From Bradyrhizobium daqingense (GTDB lineage: Bacteria; Pseudomonadota; Alphaproteobacteria; Rhizobiales; Xanthobacteraceae), in assembly GCF_021044685.1 (NCBI RefSeq), contig NZ_CP088014.1, forward strand, positions 6,062,001 to 6,126,000: DNA of 64,000 nt, given 5' to 3'. A program made the translations under genes and the position numbers. Shown here in pieces: positions 1 to 9,263 of the stretch (positions within the stretch are counted from its first letter, which is position 1; each line of letters starts with the position of its first letter). Under the pieces are notes generated by a model. It was not told the DNA's origin. It saw only the letters and a list, made by a program, of their open reading frames with translations, and ran no database searches.

Positions 1-472
1 TCTCTAGCTCGCGCTGCTCGGCGTAGGTCAATAATCCGGCCGGCACATCGCGCCGATGCGTGAGATGGATGTCGTCGAGGATCTGCGCGGTCCGCTCGCG
101 CACCTCAGGCAGGCTGTCGACGTTCTTCCAGAAGGCGTAACGGTGCCCCGTCGCCCACAGCACGGCACAACGCACGTTCTCCCAGACCGACATGCGCGCG
201 AACACATTGGTGACCTGGAACGACCGCGACAGCCCGCGCCTGTTGATCTCGAACGGCCTCAGACCTGAGATCACGTCGCCATTGAGCCTCACCTCACCCG
301 AGGTCGGCTTGATATGGCCGCTGATCAGGTTGAACGTCGTCGATTTGCCGGCGCCGTTCGGACCGATGATGGCATGACGCTCGCCTTGCGCGACACTGAG
401 ATTGAGATCGCGGATGATGCTGACATTGCCGAAGCGCTTTTCGACAGCGCTGACTTCGATGGCTGCCGTCAT
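1..472 (-). CDS. livG: Branched-chain amino acid-type ABC transporter ATP-binding protein, 3' truncated by window edge
   Basis: Reading leftwards from the ATG at 472, the protein starts MTAAIEVSAVEKRFGNVSII and has a Walker A motif GPNGAGKST near residue 35. This is followed by the LivG-type stretch with SRSFQVTNVFARMSVWENV. About 157 residues are inside the window; the ABC signature, Walker B and the C-terminus lie beyond base 1. The ATG overlaps the stop of the permease gene by 4 nt (ATGA), so translation is coupled. LivG proteins are cytoplasmic ATPases that pair with a LivF and drive the LivH/LivM permeases. The family is clear; the substrate is not known. Confidence 0.93.
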   Translation of the reverse strand, partial: MTAAIEVSAVEKRFGNVSIIRDLNLSVAQGERHAIIGPNGAGKSTTFNLISGHIKPTSGEVRLNGDVISGLRPFEINRRGLSRSFQVTNVFARMSVWENVRCAVLWATGHRYAFWKNVDSLPEVRERTAQILDDIHLTHRRDVPAGLLTYAEQRELE

Positions 473-1767
473 GCCAGATACCCCCGGTCGCGCGCGACCG
501 TCGCCGCGCGATCCCAAGCATCGGCGACCCGCCGCCAGCTCAGGCGTGCCACGAAGAAGCCGCCGAAGATGAGAACCGCCGCACTCGCCCATGTCACTGG
601 CGACGCCGGGTTGAAGGCAACGCCGAACAGGTTGATCGGACTGCCCTGCCCGCTATGCGTGCGCGCGATCGACTCGATCGTCAGGATCACGCCGCAGGCC
701 AGCGCGAGGGTCGGCACCGCTGCGACGAGGTAGGACGGAATCAGCGTCGGCAGAGTTCCGGCACGAGCCAGCGGCCGGTGCATCATGACCAGCCCAGCAA
801 TCCCGCCCGGGGACAGCATCACGATGCCGATGAAGATAATGCCGAAATAGAGCTGCCACACGCCCGTGACGCTGGTCAGCCCAAGCTGCAGATAAGTCAC
901 GAGGATCGCGCCGAGGATCGGACCAAAGAAGAAGGCGACGCCGCCAATGAAGGTTGAGAACAGGACGAGGCCGGACTGGATCGCGCCGAGATAGGCCGAA
1001 TTGGCGATCTCGAAGTTGATCGCAGCCAGTCCCCCGGCGACGCCGGCGAAGAAGCCGGCAAAGCAGAAAGCGATGTAGCGGACCACATGGGGATCATAGC
1101 CGATGAACTGGACGCGCTCGGGATTGTCGCGCACCGCGTTGCTGATGCGCCCCAGCGGCGTCCGCGTCAGCGCGTACATCGCGATCGCGGAGATCACCAG
1201 CCAGAACGCGATCAGGTAGTAGACCTGAAGCTGCGGGCCGAACGTCCAGCCGAACATTTTCGGCAGAGCCGTGCGGTCGGTCGAGACTCCGGACTCGCCG
1301 CCGAACACGGAACGCAGGATCAGCGAGGAGGACGCCACCAATTCGGCAATGCCGAGCGAGATCATCGAGAACACGGTGCCGGCGCGCTTCGTCATCACCC
1401 AGCCGATGATCATCGCGAAAGCGAGACCGCCGAGCCCGCCGAACAGCGGGATGAACGGCAACGGGATCGGCCAGCCGTGCGAAACCACCGCATTCATCAC
1501 ATGGCAGGCCGCGAAGCCGCCGAGCCCGTAATGCACCGCATGGCCGAACGACAAGAGGCCGGTTTGGCCGAGCAGGATGTTGTAGGACAGCGCGAAGACG
1601 ATCGCGATGCCGATCAGGCTGAAGGACGTGAGCGAGCCGCCGGAGGAGAAGATCATCGGCAGCACGATCAACGCAGCGATACCGACCAGCCAGACGCCGT
1701 AGAAGCGCAAGGCATCGCCGGCGGGCTTGTCTGCAACCTTCGATGCGGAAGTCGTCGTGGCGCTCAT
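469..1767 (-). CDS. livM: Branched-chain amino acid-type ABC transporter permease LivM
   Basis: 432 aa starting MSATTTSASKVADKPAGDAL at the ATG at 1767, which overlaps the livH stop by 4 nt (ATGA). The same reading frame stays open far upstream, but that part lies inside livH and is a shadow. The protein is hydrophobic with about nine to ten membrane spans. It carries the LivM family patterns NILLGQTGLLSFGHAVHYGLGG and TPLGRISNAVRDNPERVQFIGYD. It has a C-terminal extension of about 90 residues containing two further hydrophobic stretches, longer than the usual 320-350 aa LivM core. It would form the inner-membrane channel with LivH. Confidence 0.93.
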   Translation of the reverse strand: MSATTTSASKVADKPAGDALRFYGVWLVGIAALIVLPMIFSSGGSLTSFSLIGIAIVFALSYNILLGQTGLLSFGHAVHYGLGGFAACHVMNAVVSHGWPIPLPFIPLFGGLGGLAFAMIIGWVMTKRAGTVFSMISLGIAELVASSSLILRSVFGGESGVSTDRTALPKMFGWTFGPQLQVYYLIAFWLVISAIAMYALTRTPLGRISNAVRDNPERVQFIGYDPHVVRYIAFCFAGFFAGVAGGLAAINFEIANSAYLGAIQSGLVLFSTFIGGVAFFFGPILGAILVTYLQLGLTSVTGVWQLYFGIIFIGIVMLSPGGIAGLVMMHRPLARAGTLPTLIPSYLVAAVPTLALACGVILTIESIARTHSGQGSPINLFGVAFNPASPVTWASAAVLIFGGFFVARLSWRRVADAWDRAATVARDRGYLA

Positions 1768-2711
1768 GTTTCGCGCGTCCCCATCAGGCCCATGGGGCGC
1801 ACAATCAGAATGATCACCAGCAGGAGGTACGGCACGATCGGCGCCACCTGGGCGATCGTGACGTTCCAGATGTCGGTGAGAACGGAGGGGCCCATCGACG
1901 GATCGAGCGGACCGAAGGCACTCGCGAGCGAACCGTTCAGCGCGACCGCGAAGGTTTGCACCAAGCCGATGACGAGCGAAGCGATGAAGGCTCCCGGCAA
2001 GGAGCCGAGGCCGCCGAACACGATGACCACGAACAGGATCGGCCCCAATGCCGCGGCCATATCGGACTGGGTGACCAGCGCCGGACCGGCGATCACGCCG
2101 GCAATTCCCGCCAGCGCGCTGCCGACGCCGAACACCAGCATGAAGATGCGTCCGACATTGTGACCGAGATGCCCGACCATGTGGGGATGCGTCAGCGCGG
2201 CCTGAACGATCAGGCCAACCCGCGTGCGCTTGAGCACCATCAGCAGCACGATGAAGATCAGGATCGACACGGCCAGCATGAAGATCTTGTAGGCGGGATA
2301 ATTGGTCGAGAAGATCGTGAAGGCCGGGAAGTCGAGCAACGCCGGCACGCGGTAATCGACCGGACTCCTGCCCCACATCATCGCGACGATTTCCTCGATC
2401 GCGAAGGCGAGACCGAAAGTCAGGAGCAGCTCCGCGACGTGGCCGTGCTTGTGCGTGTTGCGCAGGCCGTAGCGCTCGACCGCCATGCCGATCGCGCCAA
2501 CCAGCAGCGGTGCCAGCAGCAGCGCCGGCCAGAAGCCGATCCATTTGGTGAGCTGGAAGCCGAAGAAGGCGCCGAGCATATAGAAGCTGGCGTGGGCGAA
2601 GTTGAGCACGCCCATCATACTGAAGATGACGGTCAGGCCGCTCGACAGCAGGAACAGCAGCATGCCGAACAGCAGACCGTTCAGTGTCGATATAACGATC
2701 AGTTCAAGCAC
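1764..2711 (-). CDS. livH: Branched-chain amino acid-type ABC transporter permease LivH
   Basis: 315 aa read from a GTG at 2711 (VLELIVISTLNGLLFGMLLF), chosen because LivH proteins begin at this point and AGAGG sits about 10 nt upstream. The frame is open to 2780, but the extra 23 residues look unrelated. Family patterns are GLTVIFSMMGVLNFAHASFYMLGA near the N-terminus and GLGSLPGAFIASLVIGLVQTF towards the C-terminus, with about eight membrane helices. The stop overlaps the livM start (ATGA) and the binding-protein gene lies 117 bp upstream, so this is part of one operon. Confidence 0.92.
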   Translation of the reverse strand: MLELIVISTLNGLLFGMLLFLLSSGLTVIFSMMGVLNFAHASFYMLGAFFGFQLTKWIGFWPALLLAPLLVGAIGMAVERYGLRNTHKHGHVAELLLTFGLAFAIEEIVAMMWGRSPVDYRVPALLDFPAFTIFSTNYPAYKIFMLAVSILIFIVLLMVLKRTRVGLIVQAALTHPHMVGHLGHNVGRIFMLVFGVGSALAGIAGVIAGPALVTQSDMAAALGPILFVVIVFGGLGSLPGAFIASLVIGLVQTFAVALNGSLASAFGPLDPSMGPSVLTDIWNVTIAQVAPIVPYLLLVIILIVRPMGLMGTRET

Positions 2712-2828
2712 AGCATTCAAACCTCTAGCCGAGACCGAAGAGGCCTCGACAAATTTGTCGGTCCCGTACGCGAACCTCAACCATTCCCGCGGCCTCCATC
2801 GGCCGCGGGAAGGCGAAGCTATTCCAGC

Positions 2829-4061
2829 TTACGGCCGGGTCATCTTGCAGGTGGTGGGAACGGTCGTCTTGGAAGTATCGACCTTCGAGACCAGGTGCCA
2901 TCCCCAGCCGGTGCCTTCCTCGTCGAACGGCTCGTTTGCAGCGAGCTTGCCGAACGAGGAGATGTAGATCGGCTGGAAGAACTGGTGATCATCCTTGCGC
3001 ATGAGGCCCTCGCCGCCATCGAGCACCTCGAATTTGAGATCCTCGAGCGCAGCCGCGACCTTCACGGGATCGAGTGAGTTGGCCTTCTCGGCCGCAGCCT
3101 TGAACATGCGCATCTCGTTGACCGCGCGCGGATACCACAGCGACATGTTGACCTTGGCGCGGAAGGTCTTCTCGAAGTCCATTGCCGGCTGGTGGCCGGA
3201 ATTGGCAAAGCCTTCCGTGATCTGGAACACCTGATGGTCGAGGCCCGTCTGCTTGATCGCGGTCGGACCACCGGCACCGCCGGCGTAGTAGGTATACCAA
3301 TTGACCTTGAGGCCGGCGTCCGCAGCTGCCTTGAGCAGCAATGCGATGTCCTGGCCCCAATTGCCGGTCACGACGCTGTCGGCGCCCGAAGCCTTGATCT
3401 TCGCGATGTAGGGCGAGAAGTCTGTGATCTTCAGCAGCGGGTGCAGTTCGTCGCCGACGATCTGGATGTCCGGCCGCTTGGCGCCCAGCATCTTGCGCGC
3501 ATCGGCGCGCACCGACTGGCCGAAGGAATAGTCCTGATTGATCAGGTACACCTTCTTGATCGCGGGGACATCCTTCATATAGCTGGTGAGCGCTTCCATC
3601 TTGATGTCCGAGCTGGCATCCCAGCGGAAATGCCAGAAACTGCACTTTTCGTTGGTCAGGCTCGGATCGACAGCGGCATAGTTGAAGTACAGGACTTCCT
3701 TGCCAGGATTGCGCGTGTTGTTCTTGGTGACGAAATCGGACAGCGCGGCGGCCACCGACGAGCCGTTGCCCTGCGTGATGTAGCGGGCGCCGGCGTCGAT
3801 CGCCTTCTGCGCCTGCACCAGGCTTTCCTGCGGATTGGTCTTGTTGTCGAGGGGCAGAATCTCGATCTTGCGGCCGAGGATGCCGCCTTTGGCGTTGATC
3901 TCGTCGGCGAGATACTGGAACGTCTTCAAGCCGCCTTCACCAACGCTGGCGCCGCCGCCGGAGAGCGGATCGATGTAGCCGATCTTGATAGTTTCCTGCG
4001 CGAATGCCGTGCCTCCGAGCACCGTCAGCGCTGCCGCCGCAGCAATTACGAGCCTGTGCAT
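2829..4061 (-). CDS. Periplasmic substrate-binding protein of a Liv-type ABC transporter
   Basis: 410 aa. A classical signal peptide, MHRLVIAAAAALTVLGGTAFA, is followed by the mature start QETIKIGYIDPLSGGGASVG, the type I periplasmic-binding fold of the LivJ/LivK class. Further family features are INAKGGILGRKIEILPLDNK and a mid-protein VYLINQDYSFGQSV. SD-like AGGGAGAAAG precedes the ATG. It is the first gene of the livJ-H-M-G-type operon and would deliver ligand to LivHM. The ligand cannot be told from sequence; these proteins bind branched-chain amino acids, but also aromatic acids or amides. Confidence 0.93.
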   Translation of the reverse strand: MHRLVIAAAAALTVLGGTAFAQETIKIGYIDPLSGGGASVGEGGLKTFQYLADEINAKGGILGRKIEILPLDNKTNPQESLVQAQKAIDAGARYITQGNGSSVAAALSDFVTKNNTRNPGKEVLYFNYAAVDPSLTNEKCSFWHFRWDASSDIKMEALTSYMKDVPAIKKVYLINQDYSFGQSVRADARKMLGAKRPDIQIVGDELHPLLKITDFSPYIAKIKASGADSVVTGNWGQDIALLLKAAADAGLKVNWYTYYAGGAGGPTAIKQTGLDHQVFQITEGFANSGHQPAMDFEKTFRAKVNMSLWYPRAVNEMRMFKAAAEKANSLDPVKVAAALEDLKFEVLDGGEGLMRKDDHQFFQPIYISSFGKLAANEPFDEEGTGWGWHLVSKVDTSKTTVPTTCKMTRP

Positions 4062-4143
4062 CCTGGCTTTCTCCCTTTTGGATGTTCTTGTTCCTTGGCG
4101 ATCGAAGCTGACTCACAACTTCGGTCGCGCCACCTGCTATCCC

Positions 4144-4228
4144 AAATATTGAATACTGTGTAAAGTTTTGACGCAAGCTGTAATTAGGTCGTGAACATTA
4201 AGATTGTCGCACCCTCCGAATATTGAAA
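4144..4228. repeat. Two direct AATATTGAA repeats in the promoter region of the Liv operon
   Basis: The 211-bp gap between the tetR stop and the binding-protein start is AT-rich compared with its neighbours. It holds two direct copies of AATATTGAA, at 4145-4153 and 4219-4227, centred 74 bp apart. Because the TetR-type gene lies next door they are candidate operator half-sites, but neither is clearly palindromic. Their role is inference only. Confidence 0.3.
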
Positions 4229-4272
4229 TCCAAGTCAACTTTTGGCGGCTGAGCTGCCGGCGACCTACGTCT

Positions 4273-5499
4273 TTAGACCGCGCGTCGACGCGGCTTGAGC
4301 CCTGCGAGGAATAACCGCGAGAAATGATCGGCAATCCGCATCGCTGACCAGCCTCGTCCATCTCCGAACCAGATCGGGTACCAATGGCTCATGCCGGTCA
4401 AAACACGTTCTGCGAAATACGTGTCGATGCTGCGGAGGCTTCCCTCGTCGATCCAGCGCTGATGGTTATTCTCGTCCTGCCGGATCGTTGCGAGTGCCCG
4501 TGCGACATAGTGCTTTCGATCAATAGCGTTGAGATAGTTGATGTTGTGATAGGTCGCCTTGGGGCCGCAGGGCGTGGCGTGCAGCATCAACAAGAGGCGG
4601 ACTCTTTGGACGATATGATCGAACGCCCCCAACCCCAGATCCTGCAGATGATCTCGAATGGCGATCTCACCAGCCAGGCCTCTTTGCAGGCAAGCCAGCA
4701 ACAGGCTCTCTTTTTCGCTGAAGTGATAGTAGATGCCGGCGCGGGTCATGCCTGCATCCGCCGCGATGCTCTCAAGAGACGTACCGGAAGCCCCCCTGCG
4801 ATTGAAACTGTCCGAGGCAATTGAGAGCATCCTGTCCAGCTTCGCGGCGCGTTTATTCAATTTCGAGCGAGCCTGGAGAAACGGCTCCAGGCTCGGTGGT
4901 TCCGGCATGTCCGGCAAGGCGATCTCACGCCGATAAACGCCATGCGTGATGACGTCATCGATCGCATCAATCGCCTGCTGGCGGGTGTAGTAGTCGCGCT
5001 CTGAGAGCCAGAACGGAACCCAATCCAGGATGGAGATGAGGGCGACCGCCGTCAGCAGCGGCTCCTCGCAGGCGATCGAGCCGTCGGCAACGCCTCGGCT
5101 GAGAATGTCGGCCAGCAGCGCGGCATTCTGCCAGCGCCTGGCGTGTACATCACTGCTGTAGGAGGGAGCCAGCGCATCGATGTCTGTGAACAGGATCATG
5201 CGCTGGCCTTCCGACCGCAACCGGGCACGGATAAAGCGCCTGACGATCTCGAGCCCATCGACACCGGGTTCAGCCGCCGTCTCGATCTCGCGCCTGTAGA
5301 TTGCAAGGCCGCGGAGATAGCAGTGATAGATCAGGTCGTCCTTGTCGCGGAAATAATGGTACAGCGCGCCCGGCACCGATCGAACGGACGCTGCGACCTG
5401 CTCCATCGTCACATTGGCATAGCTATGGCGGGCAAATAGCCTGGAAGCCGACGCGAGGATTTCTTCAGCGCGGTCCGACGGGAAGGCAGCGACTTGCAA
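4273..5499 (-). CDS. Tandem TetR-family transcriptional regulator (two TetR units in one chain)
   Basis: 408 aa, twice the usual TetR length. The first DNA-binding unit (about residues 8-55) has the helix-turn-helix VTMEQVAASVRSVPGALYHYF. A second complete unit begins near residue 215, with HTH TSLESIAADAGMTRAGIYYHF. Each is followed by a helical stretch like a ligand-binding/dimer domain. The start is a TTG at 5499 with GGGGGA about 9 nt upstream; no nearby in-frame ATG fits. The gene sits on the same strand between the SDR gene and the Liv operon, so it probably controls one or both. The effector is unknown. The fusion is continuous with no internal stop. Confidence 0.88.
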   Translation of the reverse strand: MQVAAFPSDRAEEILASASRLFARHSYANVTMEQVAASVRSVPGALYHYFRDKDDLIYHCYLRGLAIYRREIETAAEPGVDGLEIVRRFIRARLRSEGQRMILFTDIDALAPSYSSDVHARRWQNAALLADILSRGVADGSIACEEPLLTAVALISILDWVPFWLSERDYYTRQQAIDAIDDVITHGVYRREIALPDMPEPPSLEPFLQARSKLNKRAAKLDRMLSIASDSFNRRGASGTSLESIAADAGMTRAGIYYHFSEKESLLLACLQRGLAGEIAIRDHLQDLGLGAFDHIVQRVRLLLMLHATPCGPKATYHNINYLNAIDRKHYVARALATIRQDENNHQRWIDEGSLRSIDTYFAERVLTGMSHWYPIWFGDGRGWSAMRIADHFSRLFLAGLKPRRRAV

Positions 5500-5704
5500 G
5501 CTCGAAGATCCCCCCTGATCGTGGATGGCTCATCGACGTGACGTGTCCACCACCCCATGTCGGGTATTGTTAGTTCGGTCAGTATCATCTGACAACCGGC
5601 CCCGTAAGCGGCATCGCAACTCGGTGGCACAGTCGGGGTTGCCGAGACGCGCCAGGACCAGGACGCGGATCGGTAAACCGTGTGTCCCTGCGATCGCGCC
5701 GTCG

Positions 5705-6466
5705 CTAGAACTGGACGCCGCGCGTCAATGCGCCGTCGACGACGAGGTTCGTCCCGGTGATGAAGCTCGCCGCACCGCTGGCGAGAAACACCACGGCGTT
5801 GGCCATTTCCTGGGGCGTGCCCATGCGTCCCGTCGGATTGAGCGCCAGGGCCGTCTTGTAGAGCTCTGGATTGTTGTCCTTGATCATGTTCCAGACCCCA
5901 CCCTCGAAATAGGTGTTGCCCGGCGAGACCGAATTGGCGCGGATGCCCTTCCCCGCGAGCTGATTGGCGAGCCCCTGCGTGTAATGGATGATCGCCGCCT
6001 TGAACGTGCCGTAAGGGCCGGCCGCGAAATCGACCTCGCGCCCGGAGACGCTGGAGATGGTGACGATCGCGCCGGCCTTGCTCTTCTCCAGATAGGGCAT
6101 GGCCGCGTTCACGAGCCGGACCGTGCCCATCATGTCGGTCGAGAATTCCTTCTGCCAGCTTTCGTCGTCCTGTCCGATCGCGAGCGCGCTGACATTGGCG
6201 ACGACGACATCGACGCCGCCGAGCTTTGACGCCATATCGCCGACCCAGCTCTTTAGAACCGCTGCATCGGCAACGTCGACTGCACCGCCATAGGCGGCGA
6301 CGCCCTTGGCCTTGAGCGCAGCGACCGTGCTTTCGACCTCGGCCAGATTGCGCGAGCACACACCGACGTCGGCGCCCTCGGCGGCAAAGGTCTCGGCGAT
6401 CGCGCGGCCGATCCCTTTGGTGCTTCCCGTAACGATAACTTTTGCGCCCTTGAGTCCCAGATCCAT
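5705..6466 (-). CDS. SDR-family NAD(P)-dependent oxidoreductase
   Basis: 253 aa. An N-terminal Rossmann cofactor motif TGSTKGIGRAIAETFA (classical SDR TGxxxGIG) is followed by the NVS region VVVANVSALAIG. Around residue 155 the catalytic Ser/Tyr/Lys region contains ISSVSGREVDFAAGPYGTFKAA, that is YxxxK with Y and K present. The C-terminus VFLASGAASFITGTNLVVDGA is typical. GAGGAAGCCGATC precedes the ATG, 21 bp after the nitrilase stop, so it is the last gene of the amide operon. It may oxidise or reduce a product of the amidase steps; the substrate is unknown. Confidence 0.9.
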   Translation of the reverse strand: MDLGLKGAKVIVTGSTKGIGRAIAETFAAEGADVGVCSRNLAEVESTVAALKAKGVAAYGGAVDVADAAVLKSWVGDMASKLGGVDVVVANVSALAIGQDDESWQKEFSTDMMGTVRLVNAAMPYLEKSKAGAIVTISSVSGREVDFAAGPYGTFKAAIIHYTQGLANQLAGKGIRANSVSPGNTYFEGGVWNMIKDNNPELYKTALALNPTGRMGTPQEMANAVVFLASGAASFITGTNLVVDGALTRGVQF

Positions 6467-6487
6467 GATCGGCTTCCTCTTCCTGGT

Positions 6488-8227
6488 TCAGTAGTTGTTT
6501 GCCACCACTTTGACCAATCCGCGATAGCTGTGCGGCATGCGCATCGACACCAGATCCTTTCGCCGCACGACATTGGTCGGATAGACACTGTCGAGATTGG
6601 TGGTGTCGACCAGCGCGGTTGCAAGACCCGCGCCGCCGGCCGCGATCGCCTCCCGTCGCGGGAACGCGAACGTGTCGGGGCCGAATACACCGCTCAGCCC
6701 GGGATAGCCACGATCGGGATCGACGACATTGGCGAAGGCGAAGAACAGATTGTTCTCGCCGGCCCGAACACGGAAATGATGCCAGTGGAGCGGATCCGGG
6801 CCGGTCGGAATCGGCTTCGGCTGTTCGACCTGTGTGCCGGGATGCGACGAACTGAAGCGTCCCTTGATCGCGGCGGGACAGGCGACGAGATCACAGCCGC
6901 GCAGCGCCAGCACCCGGCCCGCCTCCGGGAACGAAGCATCGTGACCGATCAACAGCCCGATACGGCCGATCGGCGTGTCGACGACGGTCCAACCCTCGCC
7001 GGCTGTCGCCCAGCTTTGCTCGTCGGTGGTAAGATGCGTCTTGCGATAGACCGAGATGTCGCCATCCGGGGTGACGAGGCAGGCGCTGTTGTAGACGAGA
7101 TCGCCGTCGCGCTCGGCAAGGCCACAGACGAGATAGAGGTCGAGCTCCTCCGCAAGCTGGCCAAGACTGTCGGTCACCGGCCCCGAGATCGGTTGCGCCG
7201 TTCCTGGAGGATCGGCCAGGCCCGTCAGAGCGAGCTCCGGGAAGACGACGAGCTCCGCGCCTTCGGCGCTGGCCTTGCGCGCGAGCGCGGAGATCGTCTG
7301 AAGATTTTGGCCGAAATCATTGGAGGGTGAAAACTGTGCGACGCTGACCCGCGAGGTCTTGCCGGCCGGCCACGGCTCGTGGCCATAAAGACCGAAGAAA
7401 TCGCGCGGGTTCCAGCTGAACGTGTCGGTGAGCAGCTCCGGATAGAGCTCCGGCCGCCGCTGTGCGAACACCCTCTCGCCGAGCACCCGACGCGCGCGCG
7501 CGGCGTCGAGATCGATCTCGGACATCAGAACGCCGTCGCCCTTGTCCAGCACGGCCGTGACCTGCCCGTCCGGCGCGATCACGCAGCTCCCGCCGCTGAA
7601 CTGCACCGTGCGTTCGAGCCCCCACCGGTTGCTCTCGATGACGTAGCAGCCGTTCTCGAACGCGCGGCTGATCCAGTAAGGGGCCGGCGTGCGCTCCGCC
7701 AGCCAGTTCGAGATGTGGCAGATGACGTCCGCGCCGCCCAGCGCCATCAGCCGCGCGGTTTCGACGAAATGAATGTCCATGCAGATCAGCAGCGCGATCC
7801 GCCCGATCGGCGTCTCGAACACCTGATTGTGCAGATCGCCCGCCGCGGCCCATTTCGGCTCGGAGATGTAAGGGTGCGTCTTGCGGTGGCGCCCGACGAT
7901 ACCATCGGGCCCGATCAGCACGGCGGTGTTGAAGTAGATGTTGTCGTCGTCGACCTCGGGCATGCCGACGACGATGTAGCAATCATGCTTCCGTGCCAGC
8001 GCCGCGAACCGACTCGTGGTCGGCCCCGGGATCGTCTCGACGAACGGCGCAACCTCGGCCCGGTCGAACCAGCAATAGCCGGTCGTTCCCATCTCCGGCG
8101 TGACGATGAGCCTTGCACCGGCCGCCGCCGCCTGCTCGCAGAGTTCGAGCAGGCGCGCAACGTTGCGCTCCTTCTCGAACATGATCGGCTCGAACTGGAC
8201 AGCGGCGACCTTGTGAACGATGGACAT
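6488..8227 (-). CDS. Double-domain carbon-nitrogen hydrolase (nitrilase superfamily), C-terminal domain lacking the catalytic Cys
   Basis: 579 aa, twice the normal length. Domain 1 (about 5-275) has the complete Glu-Lys-Cys triad: E45 in TPEMGTTGY, K116 in RHRKTHPY and C149 in LLICMDIHF. Domain 2 (about 293-570) keeps E331 (FPELALTGL) and K396 (YRKTHL), but the nucleophile position reads LLIGHDASFPE, with Gly428 where Cys belongs. Domain 2 is therefore probably non-catalytic, perhaps structural. Family members hydrolyse nitriles, amides or carbamoyl compounds. The gene follows the formamidase by 12 bp in the amiC-amiR operon, which supports a role in short amide or nitrile breakdown. Confidence 0.9.
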   Translation of the reverse strand: MSIVHKVAAVQFEPIMFEKERNVARLLELCEQAAAAGARLIVTPEMGTTGYCWFDRAEVAPFVETIPGPTTSRFAALARKHDCYIVVGMPEVDDDNIYFNTAVLIGPDGIVGRHRKTHPYISEPKWAAAGDLHNQVFETPIGRIALLICMDIHFVETARLMALGGADVICHISNWLAERTPAPYWISRAFENGCYVIESNRWGLERTVQFSGGSCVIAPDGQVTAVLDKGDGVLMSEIDLDAARARRVLGERVFAQRRPELYPELLTDTFSWNPRDFFGLYGHEPWPAGKTSRVSVAQFSPSNDFGQNLQTISALARKASAEGAELVVFPELALTGLADPPGTAQPISGPVTDSLGQLAEELDLYLVCGLAERDGDLVYNSACLVTPDGDISVYRKTHLTTDEQSWATAGEGWTVVDTPIGRIGLLIGHDASFPEAGRVLALRGCDLVACPAAIKGRFSSSHPGTQVEQPKPIPTGPDPLHWHHFRVRAGENNLFFAFANVVDPDRGYPGLSGVFGPDTFAFPRREAIAAGGAGLATALVDTTNLDSVYPTNVVRRKDLVSMRMPHSYRGLVKVVANNY

Positions 8228-8239
8228 GATCCGGCCTGC

Positions 8240-9229
8240 TCAACCGAGATAAGACTTCTTGATGGAAGCGCCCAACGTGTATTTGGGATCGACCATGTTG
8301 CCCAGCCTGACACGCCCGGCCTGGGTCAGCAGCATATAGGCGTCGATTTCTTCGAAGCCGTAATCGGCCGCCATCCAGCGGCACAGCTCGCGATAGGCGA
8401 TGCGGGCGGCGTCTTCCATCGGTCGGGCCGAGCCGATCGTCATGATAAAGTCCTTGGTCTCCAGCCGCGGCCAGGCAATGGTCCAGTTCTTGATGAGGTC
8501 GACCTGGACCGTTGTCACGGTCGGATGCTCGATGGCGACGCCGCATAGCTCGCCATCGCCTTGCGCGGCATGGCAATCGCCGAGATAGAGCAGCGCGCCC
8601 TTGGTGTTGACCGGCAGGTAGATGACGGCGCCGACGCCGACATCCGGCAGGTCCATGTTGCCGCCATAGTAATCGGGGACGAGCGAGGAGATCGCCTCGA
8701 TCTCCGGCGAGGTGCCGATGGTGCCGATGAAGGGCTCATAGGGCAGCGTGATCTTGTCGTTCCATTTGGTGCCGGTCTTGGCGTCGATCTCGAGCTTTTT
8801 GACGCGTTCGGGAAGCGCCGGATTGAGCAGCGCGGTGTTGCCCGTACTGACGAGGCCACCGAACTCCGGCATGATCACCGTAGTGCCGCGCGGCTGCGGC
8901 CCGCGCGGCACGATGCTCTCGATATAGACGGCGAGCGTATCGCCCTTCTCGGCGCCGTTGACGTGGATCGGTCCGTTCTGCGGATTGAGGAACGGGAAGT
9001 TGAGGATTTTCGACGGACTGTCGGTCTCCTTCTGGATGGCGCCCTCGAACGCATCATGCGTCTCCGCAGAGACGACGGCGCCGGGATCGACGGTCAGCAC
9101 CGGCTTCACATAGGGACCGTAGACGTAATGGTACTTGCCCTGCTCGCCTTCCGTGATGGTGTGCACCTTGCCGCGCTCGCCTTTGGCGACGCCCTTGCGG
9201 GCCATGATGGAGTCTTTCTGCCAGGACAT
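8240..9229 (-). CDS. fmdA: Acetamidase/formamidase
   Basis: 329 aa of the FmdA/AmdA family, which hydrolyse formamide or acetamide to ammonia and the acid. Family features are HDAFEGAIQKETDSP near residue 60, NPQNGPIHVNGAEKGDTLAVYI and the late GDCHAAQGDGELCGVAIE segment with the metal and catalytic residues. AAGGAG lies just upstream of the ATG. It is about 34 bp downstream of the second ATPase gene and 12 bp upstream of the double nitrilase. The ABC system would import the amide and this enzyme would release ammonium in the cytoplasm. The exact amide is not known. Confidence 0.92.
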   Translation of the reverse strand: MSWQKDSIMARKGVAKGERGKVHTITEGEQGKYHYVYGPYVKPVLTVDPGAVVSAETHDAFEGAIQKETDSPSKILNFPFLNPQNGPIHVNGAEKGDTLAVYIESIVPRGPQPRGTTVIMPEFGGLVSTGNTALLNPALPERVKKLEIDAKTGTKWNDKITLPYEPFIGTIGTSPEIEAISSLVPDYYGGNMDLPDVGVGAVIYLPVNTKGALLYLGDCHAAQGDGELCGVAIEHPTVTTVQVDLIKNWTIAWPRLETKDFIMTIGSARPMEDAARIAYRELCRWMAADYGFEEIDAYMLLTQAGRVRLGNMVDPKYTLGASIKKSYLG

Positions 9230-9263
9230 TTGCTTTTCTCCTTCTGTCGTTGGCTTTCAGTCT

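Noticed and set aside
469..2544. A 691-codon minus-strand frame spanning livM and beyond
   Set aside because: Only the part from the ATG at 1767 is coding; the upstream part lies inside livH in another frame and is Arg/Gly-rich without homology.
1743..3077. Long plus-strand frames opposite the Liv operon
   Set aside because: They mirror livH and the binding-protein gene and consist of His/Asp/Arg-rich low-complexity sequence typical of antisense frames in GC-rich genes.
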